From Lachnospiraceae bacterium (GTDB lineage: Bacteria > Bacillota > Clostridia > Lachnospirales > Lachnospiraceae): a stretch of DNA of 64,000 nt. The stretch spans positions 105,467-169,466 of the forward strand of contig JAJBTQ010000033.1 in the NCBI GenBank assembly GCA_020860755.1. Reading direction: 5' to 3'. The notes under the pieces were generated by a model that saw nothing but the letters and a program-made list of their open reading frames with translations, did not search any database and was not told the DNA's origin. Each line of letters opens with the position of its first letter. Position 1 is the first letter of the stretch. Below are positions 18,376-26,545 of the stretch, piece by piece. The position numbers were made by a program, and so were the translations under genes.

Positions 18376-20458
18376 GATTTTGTGAATTGTTTGTGATTTT
18401 TTCAAAACCGGGATCGTCTTCCTCTTCGGTCAGACTTTCTTCGCTAAAGACGCATCCCATGAGGAGATACAACCCGAACCATGTGGGCCATTGGAAAGGA
18501 TTCATCACGACATCGCCCATTGATTCTACAATAGCGGCCAGACAGACATAGAATGGCAGCGCCGCATATATTGTCTTTTTGCTCCCATATCTCCATGTCC
18601 GCACCAGAACAGCTACAAGCATCACAATATAGGGAATCGCAGTAAAAATCCCGTATCTGTATGCCTGATTTAATATTTCGTTGTGTGCGTTTCTAGGGTT
18701 GTCCGCTCCGAATACATTGGGCCAGGTATCATGACCAAACCAGTTTAAATCCCTCAGGTATTCCTTGTAAATATAAGTTCTTCCGGATGTAGCTTCAGCC
18801 AAGGTTGAACTGGTAGCTTTTTGATACAGACGATTGTCCGTAAACACGTTCTCGCTTTCGGTATCCGCCGCATAGGCCACTGTGCCGATCTGCTTTCTCT
18901 CGACAAATATTTCATCTTCATAATTGACGGTTGTACCCAGTGCCTCCGAGACATGGGTAAGCCCGAACGACAGCGCGGCGTGCAGCGGCAAAAACAGAAT
19001 GACCGCACAGACCAGAATGCCAACCAGTGCCTTCTTTTTTTTATTTCGGATCGTATAAACGATCATTCGCACGAGCCAGATAACTCCCACCAAAATGATC
19101 GCGATCAATGCGGTAGCTGACTGTGATTTCCATGCAAGACTGAATACGAGGCATCCTTCAATGATATACAGGAACAGTATCCGTCTTTTTGCGTTAGTGC
19201 GGATCGCATGTTCCAATGACCCTATCACAACTGCAAAGAATATCGCGGTATAGACGCCCAGACCATTGGGGTTGTTGGTAAACCCCGAATATCTCACGGC
19301 GGGATCATGAGGTCGGAACAGAATACAATAAGCCAGCGCGATCCAGATCAACACGTGAACTGCCCTCGCAAAATCTTCGAGTATCTCTCCCCGATCCTTC
19401 ATGTTGTTCCAGACAAAGATAAAGAATCCGACAAATGCAAGCAGGATATACCCGAAAAACGGATAATAATCCGTTCCCTTTTGCGTGACAAAGTCCGAGA
19501 TGCACATCATGACCGCCACGGCCAGCCATCCCCAAACCAGCGGATTGTTCCAGTTTTTCTTTTTCGGTTTGCCCTCTATCGAGAAGACAATAATAGCACA
19601 GAGAAACAGGAGCACGATCAGCCCTTTGAATCGAAACTCCGGACTGTAATTTTTTTCGAAGATAACGATCATACAGTAGTAGAGCATGCCTAAAAACAGG
19701 CAGGTCCTTATGATCCTTCTTCTCTTGGGATTTATGCGGAACTTCTCCTGCAATGCAGCTATCCGCCCGGCAACAGCCAAATAAAACTCCTGCAGGATTT
19801 CGATAGCGCCGTAGAATGGGATATGCCTTTTATGATGAGATCGCCTGTAAACGATCAAAAGGATCCCCGAAAGGACCAGATAACACACCCCCGTTAAAAT
19901 GCTTGCCGCAATCGTTAACCCGGTAACAGCTATCGGCGGATTTTCACGGAATTCAACTTCCCCGACTGAAAAAGTAGTCCCGTTTTCTCCGTACATATCA
20001 ATCCGCACTCTGTCAAATTTCTGGTCCGGAAGAGACAGGACATTCATTCCCTCTGTCAATTCGTAGGTCTCTGCCACACTATCCGTGACTTCATCGTTCT
20101 TTAGCTTTTGGTATGTTACTTTCCACTCAATAGACTCTGAAGAAAGGTCATCGATACGAACGCAAAGGTAGTTCCATGCCTTGGAATAATCAGTCAAGGT
20201 TACCCAGCAGTAATACTCGCCCTGCTCTAAATCTATGGTGCCCGAGGCATCCTGATACCCCTGTTCCCGCTCAACATCTCTGCGGAACTGCGTGATCGAG
20301 ACCTCCGAAATATCTCCCGCATTATAAAAAGGCGTGTCAACCGTATGATCTGTGGTCAGCGTCATCGCACAGACGATATAGGTCAGGATCGCCCCGAGCA
20401 GGGCCCACGCCAAAAACTTATAAAATTTATAATTCTGCCCCTGCTTTTCGGTAGACAT
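18359..20458 (-). CDS. O-antigen ligase/polymerase-like membrane protein
   Basis: 699 residues, polytopic. A transmembrane segment near residues 10-35 is followed by an extracytoplasmic beta-rich domain of about 130 residues (for example SVGEVEFRE), then about ten further hydrophobic helices. The central FVGFFIFVWNNMKD and later NPRNAHNEILNQAYRYGIF segments match the Wzy/WaaL O-antigen ligase fold, whose conserved His-containing loop is likely HNEILNQ. It could ligate or polymerise an envelope glycan. No glycosyltransferase genes are adjacent. Start set at 20458, where GGAGGAAGG precedes ATG. Confidence 0.75.
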   Translation of the reverse strand: MSTEKQGQNYKFYKFLAWALLGAILTYIVCAMTLTTDHTVDTPFYNAGDISEVSITQFRRDVEREQGYQDASGTIDLEQGEYYCWVTLTDYSKAWNYLCVRIDDLSSESIEWKVTYQKLKNDEVTDSVAETYELTEGMNVLSLPDQKFDRVRIDMYGENGTTFSVGEVEFRENPPIAVTGLTIAASILTGVCYLVLSGILLIVYRRSHHKRHIPFYGAIEILQEFYLAVAGRIAALQEKFRINPKRRRIIRTCLFLGMLYYCMIVIFEKNYSPEFRFKGLIVLLFLCAIIVFSIEGKPKKKNWNNPLVWGWLAVAVMMCISDFVTQKGTDYYPFFGYILLAFVGFFIFVWNNMKDRGEILEDFARAVHVLIWIALAYCILFRPHDPAVRYSGFTNNPNGLGVYTAIFFAVVIGSLEHAIRTNAKRRILFLYIIEGCLVFSLAWKSQSATALIAIILVGVIWLVRMIVYTIRNKKKKALVGILVCAVILFLPLHAALSFGLTHVSEALGTTVNYEDEIFVERKQIGTVAYAADTESENVFTDNRLYQKATSSTLAEATSGRTYIYKEYLRDLNWFGHDTWPNVFGADNPRNAHNEILNQAYRYGIFTAIPYIVMLVAVLVRTWRYGSKKTIYAALPFYVCLAAIVESMGDVVMNPFQWPTWFGLYLLMGCVFSEESLTEEEDDPGFEKITNNSQNLSTPS

Positions 20459-20501
20459 AGAAATTCCTTCCTCCGGGCTCCGTTTCACGCATACTAAAAG
20501 G

Positions 20502-20530
20502 ATTATAGTGTTTTTTTAACAACTCCGCAA
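20502..20530 (-). promoter_or_regulatory. Promoter of the O-antigen ligase-like gene
   Basis: Minus strand: TTGCGG (20530-20525), 17-bp spacer, consensus TATAAT (20507-20502), 44 bp upstream of the start. Confidence 0.7.
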
Positions 20531-20609
20531 GATTTTATTCCAATTATTGCGTTTTACAGGGAGCAAAGTAAGGCATATCGCGAGTTCTCTTCTATTTTGA
20601 GTTTTAAAA

Positions 20610-22562
20610 TTACAGTTTTCTCCCGGCCGCATATCCGGTGCGCATCGCCTGCTGGACGCTGGCCGCCTTGACGCAGTCGCCGATGACACTCGTGTACGTG
20701 CCTTTTCCGTAGTACTCCAACGCCTTATCGGTCTGCGGCTTCGCGCCCGTCGCAAGGACAATGCTCCCGGCCTCCACAAAGCACTCGTTTCCATCTTCGT
20801 CTGTATAGTAAACGCCGTCTTTCGACACCTTGGTGCAGGTCGCGTTCACGGCAAAGGAGAAGTTATCCTCCGCCAGCCAGTAGTCCTCCACCATACTGCG
20901 GTAGTGCACGGGAGCGGCGTCAGCGCAGAGCTTTTCCTGCATCTCGATGACGAAGGCGCTCCGTCCGGACTCTGCGATCCAAAGCGCCGTCTCGGTTCCG
21001 ATCTCGCCGCCGCCGATGACAACCACATCCTCGGCCAGTTCATCGATGCGGTTCTCCACAAAGAGTTCCGACGCGAACAGGAAGTTCACTTCCTCAATGC
21101 CCGGGATCGGAGGGGCCGCCTCTTTCGCGCCGATCGCCACGATCACATGATCATATCCTTGATCTTCCAGCATCTCGGGAGTCGCTTCCGTGTTTAATCT
21201 GACCTCGATATTCTCCGCCTCTGTCGTCTTTCGGATCATATAGTGGTTAAAGTCGCGGAGCGTCCACTTAAAGTCCGCGTATTCCGCATGCTGCAAAAGG
21301 CCTCCCAGGTGATCCTGCTTTTCAAATAACGTCACTTGATGTCCTCTGTTCGCTGCGATCTGAGCTGCCTCCATGCCGGCCGGGCCGCCGCCGATGACGG
21401 CGATCTTTTTAACGCCCTCCGGCTCTCTCACTGCCGCAGCCAGCCGCGGCGTGATACTCCCCCACTCAGGGTTCACGGAACAGACATTGTTATAAGTACA
21501 GCCGGGTGACGGGACATGGCACTTATTGCAGCGAAGACAGGGAACGCGGTCCTCCGGACGTCCCTCATACGCCAGATTCCCGTAGTTGGGGTTGCTGATC
21601 CATGCCCGGGCAGAGGCTACCATATCTGTCTTGCCCTCGGCGATGGCGCTCTCACAGAGATCAAAATCATACAGACCCCCACTGGTCGTGATCAGCATGT
21701 TCGGATTGCCCTTCTTGATGATCTCCGCCGTCTTTAAGTTCGGAGCTTTCTCCAGACAGAAAGAAGTCGGATGGGTCGGATCGATCTCTCCGGCACGGAT
21801 CTGCAGGATCTCCGCACAGCCTTCCAGCATCTTGGACCACTCGATCACATCCTGCGCCGTAAACCCTCCTTGTGGCTCCTCGCCGCTGATCGTGATCTCG
21901 ATCGGAAATCCCGGTCCGCAATGTTCCTTAATCCTCTGACAGGTCATCTTTAAGAATCTAAGCCGGTTCTCCATAGAGCCGCCGAATTCGTCGGTCCTGA
22001 AATTGGTAAGAGGCGAGAGAAAACGCGACGGCAGGAAAAACCGGTAGGACGAATGGATCGTCACCATGTCAAATCCGCACTGTTTTAAGATCAGGGCCTG
22101 CTGTGCCATCTCCTCGATGTGCTCTAAGATCATCTCTTTTGACATCTCTTTGCCCGGAGCGGGCGTGATCCCCGTGCCGTCGGGAACCATCGGCAGGATA
22201 CCCTCACTGACATCCCATCCCGGCTCGTCGGTCGGGTCTAAGATGAAGCTGATCGCTCCTCCCTCAAAGTGGACCGCCTCGGTCAGATGGGAAAAATAAT
22301 TAAGAGCCTGCGGCTCGACATATTCAAACTTCGGCGCATGCGCGAACTCCCCGAGCCTGATCTTCGGGAAGGCACAGTTAAACGTCACAACAGCTGCTCC
22401 CGCGCGGGCACGGGCCGCCATGAGCTCGATCATCGCCTGAGCCGGATAGGATTCCGGTCCCTGGATAAAATGCGGGGTACACGGGCTGCAGACCATTCGA
22501 TTTCGAAGCACCAGATCTCCGACTTTTATCGGGGAGAGAAGATGAGAATATTTTTCTGGCAT
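20610..22562 (-). CDS. Old-Yellow-Enzyme/dienoyl-CoA-reductase-type Fe-S flavoprotein (copy 1)
   Basis: 650 residues. Residues 1-370 form an FMN TIM barrel (YSHLLSPIKVGDLVLRNR, FLSPLTNFRTDEFGGSMENR). A cysteine cluster follows (C342, C345, C348, C355, C361; pattern CLRCNKC) for a 4Fe-4S centre, then FAD/NAD domains with GGGPAG at 391 and VIGGGEIGTETA near 530. This is the architecture of 2,4-dienoyl-CoA reductase, BaiCD/BaiH and gut ene-reductases, which reduce C=C bonds next to carbonyls. The usual HAAHGY active-site motif reads HSSYRF at 170-175. The gene is clearly paralogous to the 26546-28501 copy. Last gene of a unit after two URO-D-like genes and an MFS gene. Confidence 0.85.
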   Translation of the reverse strand: MPEKYSHLLSPIKVGDLVLRNRMVCSPCTPHFIQGPESYPAQAMIELMAARARAGAAVVTFNCAFPKIRLGEFAHAPKFEYVEPQALNYFSHLTEAVHFEGGAISFILDPTDEPGWDVSEGILPMVPDGTGITPAPGKEMSKEMILEHIEEMAQQALILKQCGFDMVTIHSSYRFFLPSRFLSPLTNFRTDEFGGSMENRLRFLKMTCQRIKEHCGPGFPIEITISGEEPQGGFTAQDVIEWSKMLEGCAEILQIRAGEIDPTHPTSFCLEKAPNLKTAEIIKKGNPNMLITTSGGLYDFDLCESAIAEGKTDMVASARAWISNPNYGNLAYEGRPEDRVPCLRCNKCHVPSPGCTYNNVCSVNPEWGSITPRLAAAVREPEGVKKIAVIGGGPAGMEAAQIAANRGHQVTLFEKQDHLGGLLQHAEYADFKWTLRDFNHYMIRKTTEAENIEVRLNTEATPEMLEDQGYDHVIVAIGAKEAAPPIPGIEEVNFLFASELFVENRIDELAEDVVVIGGGEIGTETALWIAESGRSAFVIEMQEKLCADAAPVHYRSMVEDYWLAEDNFSFAVNATCTKVSKDGVYYTDEDGNECFVEAGSIVLATGAKPQTDKALEYYGKGTYTSVIGDCVKAASVQQAMRTGYAAGRKL

Positions 22563-22640
22563 GATACAGTCCTCCTTATTCAGGTATTGATAAATATATT
22601 ATATTGTATGAACTGTCTGGTAACAAGAGAGTTTTGATAC

Positions 22641-23885
22641 TTAATGCCAAGCCCAGGTTGTCTCACGCCACATCTTCATGTTTTCATGCTTTGCATCTTC
22701 CAGCTCCATAGAGGTAGTCATGATATATCCTCCTCCCGGTGCCAGTTCATCCAGCAACCGCTGGGTCTTGTCATAGACCTCTTCCGGTGTCCCCTGCATT
22801 AAAAGGGAGTTATCCATGCCCCCGGCGACACACGCGATTCCGTGAAGCATCTTTTTTGCCCGTGCCAGATCCGCGGATTCGAATTGGACAATCGTCTTTT
22901 GCGGAGGGAGTTCCATAAGTCGTTCCACTCTGGTATCACAGTTTCCTTCAAAGACAAGGATCGGCGTTACATCATTCTCGGCAGCCATCTCAACAATGCG
23001 TTTTAACCAGGGCCAGTAAAACTTATCAAAATTTTCAGGACTCATAAACTTATCACCCGGACTTGTGAGCGGGAGAAACGCAAAACCTCCGGCATTTGCT
23101 TTTGCCATCCCCTCCAACTGAGGCCACATCATCTCCCCGTAGAGATCGATGCTCTTTGACAGATCTTCCGGACTGCTGTACATATCCATGAGCGTATTGA
23201 CAAATCCCCGGACGGAACAGGCAAAGTTGTCATAGGGGTGTCCCAGCACAACACTGGTGAGCAGAGGGAATCCCAGCTCACCGGCAATCCGGATCGCTTC
23301 CAGGCTCTTTTGCAGATCCCGTGCCATAAGCTGTGCACTTTCCAGCATACAGGTGAGAGCCTCCGCTACTTCCGGATTTGCCATTGCGGCCAGAGCACTG
23401 TTGTTGATCTGACACAGGGAAAGGATCGGAAAAGCAGCAAGCCCTTTTAAAGCCCGATACCTGCGCGGCGCCACCTTAGTTAACAAAAACTGTCCGCAGT
23501 TATTGATAAGCTCCGCATATTCTTCCTCCTCCATATAATCAGCATCCAGCTGCTGATGACCGTGATCGTTCGGAGGATCAGTTTCCGGCTCAGGAAACTC
23601 GATAAACATACTTCCCGCCTTTTCCAGGCCGGCAATGGAGGGGTAGACCGGAGGCATCATAAGATCAGGATAATATTCCTCCAAGAAAGATCTCACGTTT
23701 GGCAGCAAAAGCGAAGGGTCTTCCATGGCTTTTCTGGGGGAGAGTCCATATCCGTTTGCATAAAAATAGCCAACTACGGGAGTCCAGGGAACATGATCCG
23801 GCTCTTTACCCGCGACAGCGTCGCGGACGCGTTGAATACGCTGATCGTAAAGAATTTGTATATTAGTTTGTTCTATTTGGGCCAT
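22641..23885 (-). CDS. Uroporphyrinogen-decarboxylase-fold protein, divergent (copy 1)
   Basis: 414 residues with the URO-D/MtaA-type TIM barrel, seen in RVRDAVAGKEPDHVPWTPVVGYF, SLLLPNVRSFLEEYYPDL and the GTPEEVYDKTQRLLDELAPGGGYIM C-terminal block. True HemE lacks this pattern; relatives include cobalamin methyltransferases (MtaA, MtbA, CmuA) with a Zn site H-x-C...C. Here the His/Asp pair of copy 2 is replaced (V311, E313 in FEGNCD), and the C-terminal TGC motif is TTSMEL, so the classic zinc ligands appear lost. No corrinoid protein is encoded nearby. Function not known. Confidence 0.75.
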   Translation of the reverse strand: MAQIEQTNIQILYDQRIQRVRDAVAGKEPDHVPWTPVVGYFYANGYGLSPRKAMEDPSLLLPNVRSFLEEYYPDLMMPPVYPSIAGLEKAGSMFIEFPEPETDPPNDHGHQQLDADYMEEEEYAELINNCGQFLLTKVAPRRYRALKGLAAFPILSLCQINNSALAAMANPEVAEALTCMLESAQLMARDLQKSLEAIRIAGELGFPLLTSVVLGHPYDNFACSVRGFVNTLMDMYSSPEDLSKSIDLYGEMMWPQLEGMAKANAGGFAFLPLTSPGDKFMSPENFDKFYWPWLKRIVEMAAENDVTPILVFEGNCDTRVERLMELPPQKTIVQFESADLARAKKMLHGIACVAGGMDNSLLMQGTPEEVYDKTQRLLDELAPGGGYIMTTSMELEDAKHENMKMWRETTWAWH

Positions 23886-23940
23886 AAAATAAGATTCTCC
23901 TCTTCATTTGCTGCATAAAACTTTGGCTCTCTACTATATT

Positions 23941-25188
23941 TCAAATAACAATTCCGTTCTTCTTCCTTCTTGCCGCCCGCGCCTTGTTATTAAACAGAAT
24001 GATACTTAAGGCCAAAGCGCCAAGCAAAATTACAAGACCCACCATCCACATATGAGTGTAGCCATTTTCTACGTTTGCAGCTGCGTCAATGATCATTCCA
24101 TAAAAAGTGGATCCGAACAACACCCCAAAATCCATGGTGAACCAAAACGTGCCCGTCGCAAAATCTCCGCGTTTCGCCGGGGAATCCACCACTGCACAGG
24201 CATTTAAGGTCGGTATGGTGAATATATCTCCGACTCCGTACAGGCAGCCCGCTGCGAGAAAGAACACGTAACTCTGCTTTGCAAAGAACGCAAGGAACAC
24301 GATGGACATCGCCATACAGACCATACCGGGAATGACCATGACCAATGCGCCGAATCGATCCGCCAGACGGTTGCATGCCAAACGGGCAATAACCATGGCA
24401 ACAGCAGCCGCTGTGTAGAAAAACCCAATCTGAGAGGCACTCAGTTCCAAAACCTCCTGTGCATAGATCGTACCAAAGATAAGGATACAGGAAAATCCCG
24501 CCATAAAAATAGTATTTACGATACTGGGGAGAAGGGCGCATTTTTCAAGAAACTTCCAGACACCCTTATACTCTTTATCTGTGTCTATTTCCTGCTTTGC
24601 TTCCAGTTTTTTCTGATATTCCGGTTTTTTTTCATAAGTTTCGCCAAGGCTAAGCACTGCCGCGACCACACAAAAGAGCGCACACATAATAAACATTAAT
24701 GGATAGCCTCCGGCAACTGCCAGATTTAAGCCCAAAAGAGGACCGATCGCATAGGATAAGGTCTGTGGAATATTATAGATCCCCATTCCCTCATTCATAC
24801 GATTGCGTGCTACCACATCCACAACAATAGATGTCATCGTTACCATGATCAAGCCTTTCGACATCCCCTGCAGCAAACGCATGGTCAGCCCTACCGACGG
24901 AACCTCAAAAATACCCATGGCAAACGCGGCAACGGCAAAGACCAAAGTTGCCACTAAAAGGCATGACCTTTTCCCCCAGACACGGGTCAGCCTCCCTGCA
25001 AAAAATGCCATGCATATGGAGCCAATGTTAAAGGTAGAGGAAAGATATCCTCCAAGTGTTTTGGAGCCCCACACTTCGTTGGCATACGGTGCAAGGTTGC
25101 TGTCAAGCATTCGAAAGACCGTATTGATGGCCAGAGCGATAAAACATACTATGATAAAATACCGATTAATAAATCTTTCTTTTTCCAT
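23941..25188 (-). CDS. Major facilitator superfamily transporter (1)
   Basis: 415 residues with about 12 hydrophobic segments, an intracellular GRLTRVWGKRSC-type loop between helices 2 and 3 and LADRFGALVMVIPG in the second half. A charged cytoplasmic loop near residue 200 (KKPEYQKKLEAKQEIDTDKEYKG) divides the two halves. It lies between the two URO-D-like genes in the same unit and probably imports or exports the pathway's small aromatic substrate. No clear Shine-Dalgarno site precedes the ATG, so its translation may be coupled or weak. Confidence 0.85.
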   Translation of the reverse strand: MEKERFINRYFIIVCFIALAINTVFRMLDSNLAPYANEVWGSKTLGGYLSSTFNIGSICMAFFAGRLTRVWGKRSCLLVATLVFAVAAFAMGIFEVPSVGLTMRLLQGMSKGLIMVTMTSIVVDVVARNRMNEGMGIYNIPQTLSYAIGPLLGLNLAVAGGYPLMFIMCALFCVVAAVLSLGETYEKKPEYQKKLEAKQEIDTDKEYKGVWKFLEKCALLPSIVNTIFMAGFSCILIFGTIYAQEVLELSASQIGFFYTAAAVAMVIARLACNRLADRFGALVMVIPGMVCMAMSIVFLAFFAKQSYVFFLAAGCLYGVGDIFTIPTLNACAVVDSPAKRGDFATGTFWFTMDFGVLFGSTFYGMIIDAAANVENGYTHMWMVGLVILLGALALSIILFNNKARAARRKKNGIVI

Positions 25189-25277
25189 ACATATTAATGT
25201 CTAAAGATGTTAATGTTGTCTTCAAAAACTAACCCTGTGTCACTCATATGTATTTCTTTTTCTGGGTTTTGTGGTTC

Positions 25278-26399
25278 TTATCCATTCTGCGGATGCGTAT
25301 TTAAGAAAATATGTGCAGCATCGCTCATTGCCTTCACATTTTCCGGTTTGGCATCCGTTGGAATATCACAGCCAGTGGCGATGATGCAGCCCCAGGGACC
25401 GATATCTTCCAGAAGTTTTGTTACATACTCTGCCACTTCCTTCGAGGTGCCGTAGGTCATTAGCTCACAGGGCACATCACCCAAAATGCACACATTGGGT
25501 CCCAGAACCTCCCGACATTTTCGGATATCCGTTTTGGAATCCAGCGCCATAACAAATGTTTTCTCCTTCAGCCGCCGAAATTTATTCAGGTTCAGAGTCC
25601 AGTTCGAATCCAGATGAAAGAACGGAATCACGTTAAGCTCAATACAGAGGTCATAATAGGCCTTAAAAGATGGCCACACAAACTCATCAAACATATTCGG
25701 AGATACCAGATCCGGTCCGCTCCTCCAACCGCCGATGATCGCACCGGCAGGATGTGTCATCAGCATTTGCTGACGATACGCCTCCAGATTGGATGCCAAG
25801 ACGAGATCAGTAATCTCATGCACCAGCTCCGGCTCATCCATCAGGTCATCCATGAAAAAGCATTCCAGAGAACGGCCTCCGCAGAAATATTCAAAGGGAG
25901 CCACCATCATAAGATCGGCAATACAGGGGATTCCGGCTTCGTGGAATTTTTCGTATGCCTTCGGATTCGCTGCAAAAAAGGGGAGCAGGTTTTCCCAGTT
26001 GTTATCGCACTTCTCTGCGATAAACTTCTTTTGCCAGGCATCCCAGCCGATCTCTTTAATTTCCTCGTAATCCTCAAACTTCATATTTTCGGACTCTACA
26101 ACCTGCCACACGTCGTCATCACCCAGATCTACGCCCGGAATCGCCGTCTTGGACAGCCACTGCGTGCCGAGCAGATAGGGAGAAAAAAGAACGTTTTGTG
26201 TTGCATCCGCATCGATTGCGGTCAGTCCAGCAATGTTTGCTTCACAGGCCTTGTCAAAATCAGCAACATAGTCCTTCATCAAGATGCCCTGACATCGTGC
26301 AAAATAAGCACTTCCGCAGGGTGCCACCGGAACACGGTCTACAGGCTCACAGCGCACAGCCTTATCAATTCGATCTCTGTTGACTTCATATTTATTCAC
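25278..26399 (-). CDS. Uroporphyrinogen-decarboxylase-fold protein (copy 2)
   Basis: 373 residues. NRDRIDKAVRCEPVDRVPVAPCGSAYFAR is the typical opening of URO-D-like methyltransferases rather than HemE. A putative metal site is kept: H262-x-D264 (FFHLDSN), C311 (GDVPCELM) and C344 (IIATGCDIPTDAKPENV). The start is a GTG, with a GGGGG site about 10 nt upstream. First gene of the URO-D2-MFS-URO-D1-OYE1 unit. Known relatives transfer methyl groups via corrinoids; none is seen here, so a role in O-demethylation of methoxy-aromatics is only a guess. Confidence 0.78.
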   Translation of the reverse strand: MNKYEVNRDRIDKAVRCEPVDRVPVAPCGSAYFARCQGILMKDYVADFDKACEANIAGLTAIDADATQNVLFSPYLLGTQWLSKTAIPGVDLGDDDVWQVVESENMKFEDYEEIKEIGWDAWQKKFIAEKCDNNWENLLPFFAANPKAYEKFHEAGIPCIADLMMVAPFEYFCGGRSLECFFMDDLMDEPELVHEITDLVLASNLEAYRQQMLMTHPAGAIIGGWRSGPDLVSPNMFDEFVWPSFKAYYDLCIELNVIPFFHLDSNWTLNLNKFRRLKEKTFVMALDSKTDIRKCREVLGPNVCILGDVPCELMTYGTSKEVAEYVTKLLEDIGPWGCIIATGCDIPTDAKPENVKAMSDAAHIFLNTHPQNG

Positions 26400-26484
26400 A
26401 ATCTAATTACCCCCTACAATTATTAACTCCAAACCAATTGATATATCGTGATCACAGGGTTGAAAGCTATCTAGATTGATATAA

Positions 26485-26516
26485 TTGTCCCCATGCCTGT
26501 TAAGACACGGGGACAA
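26485..26516 (-). terminator. Hairpin between the OYE2 and URO-D2 units
   Basis: Perfect 8-bp stem TTGTCCCC / GGGGACAA, 16-nt loop, followed on the minus strand by TTATAT. It may act as a weak terminator or mRNA-end stabiliser after the second ene-reductase gene. Confidence 0.55.
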
Positions 26517-26545
26517 ACAATAAGAGAAAAGAATTCCTTACAAAA

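Noticed and set aside
22641..26399. Calling the URO-D-fold proteins heme biosynthesis enzymes (HemE)
   Set aside because: N-terminal motifs and metal-site pattern are of the methyltransferase-like group, and no heme genes are nearby.
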